DNA of 8,114 bases from Rhodospirillales bacterium RIFCSPLOWO2_12_FULL_67_15 (lineage in GTDB: Bacteria; Pseudomonadota; Alphaproteobacteria; Rhodospirillales; 2-12-FULL-67-15): assembly GCA_001830475.1 (NCBI GenBank), contig MIAC01000184.1, positions 7,656 through 15,769 on the forward strand, written 5' to 3'. Position numbers and translations under genes: made by a program. A model generated the notes under the pieces. That model saw nothing but the letters and a program-made list of their open reading frames with translations. It was not told the DNA's origin and searched no databases. Positions 1 to 4,795 of this stretch are shown here, one piece after another (the stretch's first letter is position 1; each line of letters begins with the position of its first letter).

Positions 1-12
1 AAAAAATCATGG

Positions 13-29
13 CCGGCCCGGCACTTGCA
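13..29 (+). promoter_or_regulatory. Candidate sigma-54 (RpoN) promoter upstream of the DsrC-like pair
   Basis: The bases ccggcccggcacttgca match the -24/-12 consensus YTGGCACGrNNNTTGCW at all but two defined positions. The invariant GG is at 15-16 and the invariant GC at 27-28, with exactly the required 12-base register. Transcription would begin near position 40, giving a leader of about 90 bases before the first DsrC-like gene. Enhancer-binding-protein sites would normally lie further upstream, outside the window, so activator control cannot be assessed. The match is seen directly; its use as a promoter is inferred. Confidence 0.55.
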
Positions 30-85
30 ATCGTCTCTTCTCGACGACAGGTCCAATGGGTATGATTCCCGTCGTTCGGGAGCTT

Positions 86-109
86 GGCCGCGCGGCCGGT
101 TGTGATCAC
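86..109 (+). promoter_or_regulatory. Two adjacent perfect palindromes in the leader of the DsrC-like operon
   Basis: GGCCGCGCGGCC (86-97) and GTGATCAC (102-109) are each perfectly self-complementary and lie between the predicted transcript start (about 40) and the first start codon at 130. They could be operator half-sites or, less likely, small RNA hairpins, because neither has a loop. In DNA this GC-rich, short palindromes are frequent, so this is only a candidate site. Confidence 0.25.
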
Positions 110-129
110 GGAATCCATTCGAGGCGGCG

Positions 130-501
130 ATGGGAAGCATATTGGACATGATCGACCCCAGGCAAAACAAGGATAGCGGCGATCCGCGTTTCCGCTACGC
201 CCCGGAAGGCTGGACGCCGGCGGCGGCGCGCGAGACGGCCCGCCAGGAGGGCGTGAATCTGGGCGAGGATCATCTGGATTTGATTCACGCGTTGCAGGAG
301 TTCTTTGCCCGGCATGCGGATCAGCCCGCCCTCAATATGCGCGATCTGCACGACGCCCTCGAGGAGAAGTTCCACCACAAGGGCGGCATTAAATACCTCT
401 ACTCGATCATGCCGGGAGGACCGGTGGCGCAGGGCTGCCGCTTCGCCGGATTGAAAGCGCCGGCGAGTTCGTACGACCTCGGCTTCGGCAGCGCGTCCTG
501 A
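130..501 (+). CDS. DsrC/TusE-superfamily protein lacking the C-terminal CysA (copy 1)
   Basis: A 123-residue protein close to DsrC in length. The C-terminal half carries the family signature: H48-L-x-L-I (family HWEVI), then YLYSIMPGGPVAQGC at 89-103 and AGL at 106-108, matching the family YLYxLFPxGPAxQACxxAGL. C103 is the equivalent of DsrC CysB. The residue 11 further on, where DsrC and TusE carry the catalytic CysA just before the end, is S114, and nine more residues follow. The protein therefore cannot form the CysA-CysB disulfide or trisulfide that DsrC uses with DsrAB, nor act as a TusE-type persulfide carrier by the known route. GAGG at 121-124 places the ribosome at this ATG. It is followed after 59 bases by a paralogue. 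No dsrAB or tusBCD lies nearby. A regulatory role, as proposed for CysA-less family members, is inference. Confidence 0.85.
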   Translation: MGSILDMIDPRQNKDSGDPRFRYAPEGWTPAAARETARQEGVNLGEDHLDLIHALQEFFARHADQPALNMRDLHDALEEKFHHKGGIKYLYSIMPGGPVAQGCRFAGLKAPASSYDLGFGSAS

Positions 502-560
502 GAGTCCGGCGATCGGACGATACGGTCGGGCCCAGTTCACATAATCAATCGGAGGCCGCG

Positions 561-935
561 ATGGGAACTTTATTGGACGCGCTCATCGGAACGCAGGAGG
601 AAGAGGAAAGCATCAACAAGATGTTCCGCTACGCCCCGCCAGGATGGACGCTGTCGTCCGCCCGCGAGGCGGCCCGCCAGGAGAATCTTGAATTTGAAGA
701 GACTCATCTGGAATTGATCTGCGCGCTGCATGAGTTTTTCGCGCGGCAAGGGGAAGATACCGCCATCAACCTGCTCAAGCTGCACGACGCGCTCGAGGAA
801 AAATTCCACTACAAAGGCGGCCTGAAATTCCTCTACTCGATCATGCCGGGCGGGCCGGTGGCGCAGGGCTGCCGCCTCGCCGGGTTGAAGCCGCCGGCGG
901 GCGCGTCCGATCCCAGCTACGGCAGCGTATCCTGA
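561..935 (+). CDS. DsrC/TusE-superfamily protein lacking the C-terminal CysA (copy 2)
   Basis: A 124-residue paralogue of the upstream gene. From FRYAP onward, about 68 of 103 aligned residues are identical by hand count, while the first 20 residues diverge. The block from LHDALEEKFH to the PGGPVAQGC motif is almost unchanged. C104 matches CysB and the CysA position is A115, so the functional cysteine is lost here too, by a different replacement than in copy 1. An extra cysteine, C54, lies in the helix that follows the family HWEVI-like motif (H49-L-E-L-I). The tail ends in YGSVS, like FGSAS of copy 1, so the post-CysA tail is conserved between copies. GGAGG at 551-555 lies five bases before the ATG. 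The 59-base gap has no evident promoter, so co-transcription with copy 1 is likely. The two products might form a heteromer, but that is not visible in the sequence. Confidence 0.85.
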   Translation: MGTLLDALIGTQEEEESINKMFRYAPPGWTLSSAREAARQENLEFEETHLELICALHEFFARQGEDTAINLLKLHDALEEKFHYKGGLKFLYSIMPGGPVAQGCRLAGLKPPAGASDPSYGSVS

Positions 936-941
936 TCCCTC

Positions 942-960
942 CACCGCGATTCCCGCGGTG
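942..960. terminator. Weak hairpin between convergent transcripts
   Basis: CACCGCG (942-948) pairs with CGCGGTG (954-960) around a 5-base loop, seven bases after the stop of the second DsrC-like gene. A second stem, 982-988 with 993-999, overlaps the stop codon of the convergent ATPase gene. Neither has a T-run on either strand. They sit where a bidirectional terminator is expected, but intrinsic termination is not well supported. Confidence 0.3.
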
Positions 961-989
961 AACCGGCGGGCCGAATCCAGGCGCCGCCG

Positions 990-1688
990 CTAGGCGGCGT
1001 CCAAGCGTCCGTCCCGCAGGTGGAACATCCGGTCGAGGCGGTCGAACACCTTCTCGTCGTGGGTGACGACGAGAACCGCCGCCGCCTGCTCGACCGCCAC
1101 CTTGCGCAGCAGGTCCATGACGATGCCCGCGCGTCCAGAATCGAGCGCCGCCGTCGGTTCGTCGGCGAGAATGATGCGCGGCCGGTTGGCGAGGGCGCGG
1201 GCGATCGCCACCCGCTGCGCCTCGCCGCCGGAAAGCTTGGCCGGCATCGCCTCCTTGCGCCGGCCGACCTCCAGGTAATCGAGCAGCTCGATCGCCCGCG
1301 CCCGCGCGGCCGCCGCCTCGAATCCCGCCAGATCGAGCACCACCGCGACGTTTTCGGTGCTGTCGAGAAACGGAAGAAGATTATGAAACTGGAAAATGAA
1401 CCCGACCTTGTCCAGGCGCAGCCGGCGGAGATCGGAGCGCAACCAGCGGCCGTCATAGACGACATCGCCGTCGAGCCGCATCAAGCCCTGGCTCGGCTCC
1501 AGGATGCAGCCGATGATGTTGAGGAGCGTGCTCTTGCCCGATCCGCTCGGGCCGATGAGCCCGACGACGGTCCCGGGATGGACCTCCAGCGTCACCTCAC
1601 TGAGCGCATCCACGCGCGTCTCGCCCTCGCCGAAATGCTTGGAAATCCCCCGCAGTTCGACTAACGGCGATCCGCCCGGCGCCCCCAT
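990..1688 (-). CDS. ABC exporter ATPase, LolD/MacB/DevA type
   Basis: A 232-residue nucleotide-binding subunit with every motif intact: Walker A GPSGSGKST at 46-54, Q-loop Q100 in FQFHNLLPF, signature LSGGE at 152-156, Walker B IILADEP at 172-178 with catalytic E177, D-loop ALD at 181-183 and switch H210 in VTHD. The set, and a length of about 230, fit the LolD/MacB/DevA clade that works with FtsX-type permeases. It would bind and hydrolyse ATP on the cytoplasmic face and drive the permease encoded just upstream, whose stop codon is only three bases away. GGGAGG (1696-1701 on the plus strand) is seven bases before the ATG and fixes the start. It is the last gene of the export operon. The exported substrate cannot be read from the ATPase. 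Confidence 0.92.
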   Translation of the reverse strand: MGAPGGSPLVELRGISKHFGEGETRVDALSEVTLEVHPGTVVGLIGPSGSGKSTLLNIIGCILEPSQGLMRLDGDVVYDGRWLRSDLRRLRLDKVGFIFQFHNLLPFLDSTENVAVVLDLAGFEAAAARARAIELLDYLEVGRRKEAMPAKLSGGEAQRVAIARALANRPRIILADEPTAALDSGRAGIVMDLLRKVAVEQAAAVLVVTHDEKVFDRLDRMFHLRDGRLDAA

Positions 1689-1691
1689 CCG

Positions 1692-2825
1692 CTAGCCTCC
1701 CAGCGCCGTCGCCGGATCCACCCGCAGCGCGAGCCGAACACCCAGTCCGCTCGCCAGCAGGCAGACGAGCGCAACGATGCCCGCCAGCGCCAGTCCGTCC
1801 TCCGGCAGCAGAAGCACACGCCGCGGAAAAAAGTCGGCACTGGCGTTGACGAGCAGCGCGCCGAAGGCGAAGCCGATTCCGCCCATGGCCAGCGATTGCT
1901 GCACGATCAAACCGACGATCTTCCGGTCGGGGGCGCCGATCAGCTTGAGGGTGGCGATCTGGCGCAACTTGTCCATGGTCATGGTGTAGATGATCAGGGC
2001 GATGATGACCGCCGATACGACGAGCAGGATCGACGTGAAAAGGCCGATCTGGCGGCGCGCCCGTTCAATCACCGAGCGGGTGAGAACGATCTCCTGCTCC
2101 TCCTGGGACATCGCGGCCAAATGCTTCCAGCGCCGGATCGCGTCCGCCGCATCTTCCGCCGGGACGGTGGGAGCCAAGCGCGCGATCACTGCGTTGACCG
2201 TGTCCCGGCTCGCCGTCGCCGCCCCCCGCGCCAGTTCGCGCCGCGCCGCCGGCGGCGAGAGCTGGAATTGCAAGTCCTGGGAATCGCGCAGGCTGATGTA
2301 GACGACCGGGTCGCCGCCGGAGGCCACCTGGTTCTCGACCAAGCCGACGATGGCGAAGCGGTCGCGCCCGAGTCGTAGCCGGTCCCCGAGCGCGAGCCCG
2401 AGCTTGCGGTCGGCGACGGCTTCGAAGTGGCTGCGGGCGATGGCGCGCCCCTCGACGATTCGCGCCGGCCCGCCGAGCCGGCCCGGCTCGAACCCGATCA
2501 CGTAGAGACGCAGTTTCTCGCCGCGGTGCGAGGCCTCCACCGACTGATAGGTCACCGAGCCGGCGGCAATCACGCCGCGGATCCGCGCGACCGCCTCGCG
2601 GGTATCGCCGGGAATGCGCGAGGATTCGGCGAAGGGCCCGCGCGTCCCGGTTTCCACGACCCAGAGGTCGGCGCCCGGGGCGCGAACCGCCGAAAGCGCT
2701 TCCTCGACCAGGCCGCGATAAATCCCGATCATGGACAGCACGGTGCCGAGCAAAAGACTCAACCCCAGGCAGGTCAGGAGGAACCGACCGAGCTTGTGCC
2801 GGATATCCCGGTAGGCGAGATTCAT
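1692..2825 (-). CDS. ABC exporter permease, FtsX/MacB/DevC type
   Basis: A 377-residue inner-membrane permease. It has one N-terminal membrane segment (about 14-36), a periplasmic domain of some 220 residues, then three membrane segments (about 260-282, 305-328 and 344-364): the four-helix FtsX/MacB plan. The stretch MDKLRQIATLKLIGA (284-298) is the typical cytoplasmic coupling region, and the end VDPATALGG is characteristic of the family. The frame stays open 99 codons further upstream, but that extension is Arg/Pro/Gly-rich, lies inside the fusion-protein gene and is an artefact. The ATG at 2825 overlaps the upstream stop as ATGA, so translation is coupled, and this start gives the correct family N-terminus. 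It transmits ATP-driven movement to the periplasmic partner, as in MacB or DevC. Which of these it resembles most needs an alignment. Confidence 0.88.
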   Translation of the reverse strand: MNLAYRDIRHKLGRFLLTCLGLSLLLGTVLSMIGIYRGLVEEALSAVRAPGADLWVVETGTRGPFAESSRIPGDTREAVARIRGVIAAGSVTYQSVEASHRGEKLRLYVIGFEPGRLGGPARIVEGRAIARSHFEAVADRKLGLALGDRLRLGRDRFAIVGLVENQVASGGDPVVYISLRDSQDLQFQLSPPAARRELARGAATASRDTVNAVIARLAPTVPAEDAADAIRRWKHLAAMSQEEQEIVLTRSVIERARRQIGLFTSILLVVSAVIIALIIYTMTMDKLRQIATLKLIGAPDRKIVGLIVQQSLAMGGIGFAFGALLVNASADFFPRRVLLLPEDGLALAGIVALVCLLASGLGVRLALRVDPATALGG

Positions 2826-3997
2826 GGCTCCCGGCGCCCGGCCGGCCGCGCCTGGCGGCCTTCCTTCGCGACGGAAGGCGGCGCAACCAGAACCTCCGCC
2901 GTCGGCGGCAGGCCTGCGACGATTTCCAGGCGTCCGTCGAGAGTCCGGCGGCCGAACGTGACGCCGCGGCGTTGCAGCCGCCCTTCCTCGATCGTCCAGA
3001 CGCGCCCCTGGGCGCCGTCCAATCCCTCGACCGCGATCTCCGGAACCAGGAGCGCGCGCTCCAGCGTGCCGGTGGTGATCACGATTTCCGCCTGTTCGCC
3101 GAGGTGGAAAGTCTCCGGGCACCGCTCGCAGGCGACGTAGACGCGGCGTTCCTCGTTGACCCGGTCGCTTTCGATGTCGATCCGGACCACGCGCGCCGCG
3201 CGCGGCTCGCCGGGCAACGAGCGCAGGCGGACTTCGGCCGGCTGTCCCACCCTGATCCCGCCGGCCGAGGCCTCGTCGATGTAGGCGAGCGCCCAGATCG
3301 TCTTGTCGTCGACCAGGGTGAACAGCGGCTCGTTCGCGCCGAGCGCGGTGCCGAGCTCCTTCAACCGCGCGACCACGACGGCGTCGAAGGGCGCCGTCAG
3401 GGTATGCCGGCTGAGTTGCGCCGTCTCGAACTGAAGCTGCGCCCGGGCGTCAGCCGCCGTTGCCTTGGCGACATCCACCTCGCTCCGGGCGAGCGTCACG
3501 TCCGCGCGCGCGACCGCCTCGGAGGTCTGGGCGTCCTCGGCCGATTCCCTCGAGACGTTTCCTTTGCGCAAGAGTTCCTGGCGGCGCTGGTTGACCAGCC
3601 GGCGCTGCTCGAGCTGGGCCTTCGCCTTTTCGACCGAGGCATGGGCGCGGTTCAGATTCGCTTCGGCCTGGGCGACCGCCGCCTCGGCCTTGGCCACGCG
3701 GGCGGCCTGCTCGCGGGCGTCGAGGCGGGCGAGCACAGCTCCCGCCATCACCCGGTCGCCATGGTCGGCGCGCAGTTCCGCGACCGTGCCCGCGACCTGG
3801 AATCCCAACCGTGACAGGATGCGTGCTTCCACCGTGCCGAGGCCGAAGACCTGGACGGAAACATTGGTTTCCACCCGCGCCGTCTCCACCGCCAGCGGGC
3901 GCAAGGTCCGGAACGCGAAAAAACCGCCGGCCACGGCGGCGAGCGCGAGCGGCACCGCGGCAATCCTGAGGGTTCGTTTCGAGAAGAAGTCCGGCAT
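2822..3997 (-). CDS. HlyD/MacA-family periplasmic membrane fusion protein (adaptor) of a tripartite exporter
   Basis: A 391-residue adaptor. Residues 10-28 are an uncleaved membrane anchor after a basic N-terminus. Two half-lipoyl (barrel-sandwich) pieces, about 55-93 and 198-230, flank a long Ala/Glu/Lys/Arg-rich coiled-coil hairpin (about 94-197). A beta-barrel and a membrane-proximal domain follow. The hairpin tip keeps R138, L142 and S149 with the spacing of the RLS motif by which AcrA and MacA dock on TolC-type channels. The protein thus probably joins the permease to an outer-membrane duct that is not encoded here. Gene order adaptor, permease, ATPase is that of devBCA. Unusual is a C290-E-R-C293 pair in the barrel region. 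GGGAG lies about ten bases before the ATG, so the start is reasonable but not strongly fixed. The substrate is unknown. Confidence 0.9.
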   Translation of the reverse strand: MPDFFSKRTLRIAAVPLALAAVAGGFFAFRTLRPLAVETARVETNVSVQVFGLGTVEARILSRLGFQVAGTVAELRADHGDRVMAGAVLARLDAREQAARVAKAEAAVAQAEANLNRAHASVEKAKAQLEQRRLVNQRRQELLRKGNVSRESAEDAQTSEAVARADVTLARSEVDVAKATAADARAQLQFETAQLSRHTLTAPFDAVVVARLKELGTALGANEPLFTLVDDKTIWALAYIDEASAGGIRVGQPAEVRLRSLPGEPRAARVVRIDIESDRVNEERRVYVACERCPETFHLGEQAEIVITTGTLERALLVPEIAVEGLDGAQGRVWTIEEGRLQRRGVTFGRRTLDGRLEIVAGLPPTAEVLVAPPSVAKEGRQARPAGRREP

Positions 3998-4021
3998 GGC
4001 TCGCTCGCTCCCGGTACCGCC

Positions 4022-4050
4022 ATATTAGCCGAAGGCGGCTTTCCTGTCTC
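4022..4050 (-). promoter_or_regulatory. Candidate sigma-70 promoter for the exporter operon
   Basis: On the minus strand GAGACA (4050-4045) and TAATAT (4027-4022) are separated by 17 bases; each matches four of six consensus positions. The predicted start near 4015 would leave a leader of about 18 bases that includes GGGAG. It lies in the only gap of notable size (63 bases) between the PII-like gene and the fusion-protein gene. The match is modest. Confidence 0.3.
4027..4040 (-). terminator. Short hairpin after the second PII-like gene
   Basis: AGCCG and CGGCT pair around a 4-base loop, 21 bases beyond the stop of the PII-like gene. On the minus strand only AATAT follows instead of a T-run, so it may slow rather than end transcription. 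It overlaps the spacer of the candidate promoter for the exporter operon. Confidence 0.25.
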
Positions 4051-4060
4051 GCTTCCGGGC

Positions 4061-4432
4061 TTATTCCTCTTCCGGCAGATCGGGCAGTCGGATCGGAATC
4101 CCCCGCCGGCAGCGAGTCATGAAGATCAGGCCGTTGTGGGGCCGGCTCAGTTCCGCGAAATGATAGAGCGCCGCGAACGTCGCATCGGCGATTTCCGCCG
4201 GAATGAGCGCTTCGACAACCTCGCGCTCCTCGTGAAAGCCCGAGTGGCGGTCGGAGCCGATCCCGAGGCCGCGGGCATGATGGAAAACGACGCTGTCCAC
4301 GCCGAGCACGCGGCGCAGGTGCTCGGCGATGGCCTGGCCCTTCCCGTTGCGCACGATGCAGGTGATGATTCGCGCCGCCGGCAGGCCCGGCGGAGCGGCT
4401 TCGGCCGCGCCCGGGAAGTGGGTTTCGCTCAC
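4061..4432 (-). CDS. PII-like signalling protein, paralogue A (GlnB-fold, His-rich loop)
   Basis: A 123-residue protein with the ferredoxin-like PII plan: first strand RIITCIV at 21-27, helix, second strand ending near VVF (48-50), a loop region at about 51-70, strand VVEALIP (72-78), helix ADATFAALYHFAEL, and a B-loop-like RPHNGLIFMT (97-106). It shares TCIV, ARGxG, the central helix pattern and the final MT with its upstream neighbour, so the two are divergent paralogues. The uridylylated tyrosine of GlnB is absent, which marks it as PII-like. The loop holds H51, H52, H63 and H67. Translation starts at GTG 4432, overlapping the previous stop as GTGA, with GGAGGG three bases before it. By analogy with GlnK-AmtB and SbtB-SbtA it would bind a small ligand and control the DUF1538 transporter; this is inference. 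The first 19 residues are probably a disordered extension. Confidence 0.78.
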   Translation of the reverse strand: MSETHFPGAAEAAPPGLPAARIITCIVRNGKGQAIAEHLRRVLGVDSVVFHHARGLGIGSDRHSGFHEEREVVEALIPAEIADATFAALYHFAELSRPHNGLIFMTRCRRGIPIRLPDLPEEE

Positions 4433-4791
4433 GATCCCTCCAGCTTGGCGGCGATTTCCGGCGGAATGTAGGTCGCCAACTTTTCCAGCTCGGTCATGTA
4501 CATGATGCCCATGCCGGGGGTATCCAGTTTGGCGGTGAAATAGAGTTTCTCGAATACGTAATCGGCCTGATCGCTCGGCACGACGACGTAGACGATCTCC
4601 TTCTCGTCGCTGATCGTGATTCCGAGGACGCCCAAATGCCGCTGCCGCACGCCGGTGCCGCGCGCGAAAAACGACGTCGCGCCCTGAGCGCCGGCCTGCA
4701 GGGCGGCGTCCACCACCGCCTCGCCCGCGCCACGCTGGACGATGCAGGTGAGGAGAACGGCGTCCGTCAAAACGATGATGTCCTTGCTCAT
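4429..4791 (-). CDS. PII-like signalling protein, paralogue B
   Basis: A 120-residue PII-like protein. Strand VLLTCIV (12-18) leads into GAGEAVVDAALQAGA; a loop FFARGTGVRQRH (41-52) replaces the classical T-loop; strand EIVYVVVP (65-72) is followed by the helix QADYVFEKLYFTAKL and a B-loop-like DTPGMGIMYMT (90-100), close in shape to the GlnB TGKIGDGKIF segment. No uridylylation tyrosine is present. The C-terminal helix KLATYIPPEIAAKL has no counterpart in paralogue A. The gene begins four bases after the DUF1538 stop and overlaps paralogue A by four bases. AAGGA ends only one base before the ATG, so start depends mainly on coupling to the upstream gene. A trimeric sensor that attaches to the transporter is the likely role; ligand (nucleotide or other) cannot be told from sequence alone. 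Confidence 0.8.
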   Translation of the reverse strand: MSKDIIVLTDAVLLTCIVQRGAGEAVVDAALQAGAQGATSFFARGTGVRQRHLGVLGITISDEKEIVYVVVPSDQADYVFEKLYFTAKLDTPGMGIMYMTELEKLATYIPPEIAAKLEGS

Positions 4792-4795
4792 GTCC

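Noticed and set aside
101..110. TGTGATCACG as a CRP/FNR-type site
   Set aside because: The half-sites abut instead of being separated by the spacer such sites need.
56..151. 31-codon leader open frame overlapping the first DsrC-like gene
   Set aside because: Weak ribosome binding site, no recognisable peptide and no attenuator structure; chance is sufficient explanation.
106..540. Long minus-strand open frame antisense to the first DsrC-like gene, with similar ones at 570-944 and 917-1465
   Set aside because: Arg/Ala-rich composition typical of shadow frames in GC-rich DNA, with no recognisable domain; the opposite strand encodes a clear family.
2826..3122. 99-codon N-terminal extension of the permease
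   Set aside because: It lies fully inside the adaptor gene, reads as Arg/Pro/Gly-rich filler, and the ATGA overlap gives a normal FtsX-family start.
2972..3814. 280-codon plus-strand open frame across the fusion-protein gene
   Set aside because: No family motifs and the complementary strand encodes a full HlyD/MacA-type protein.
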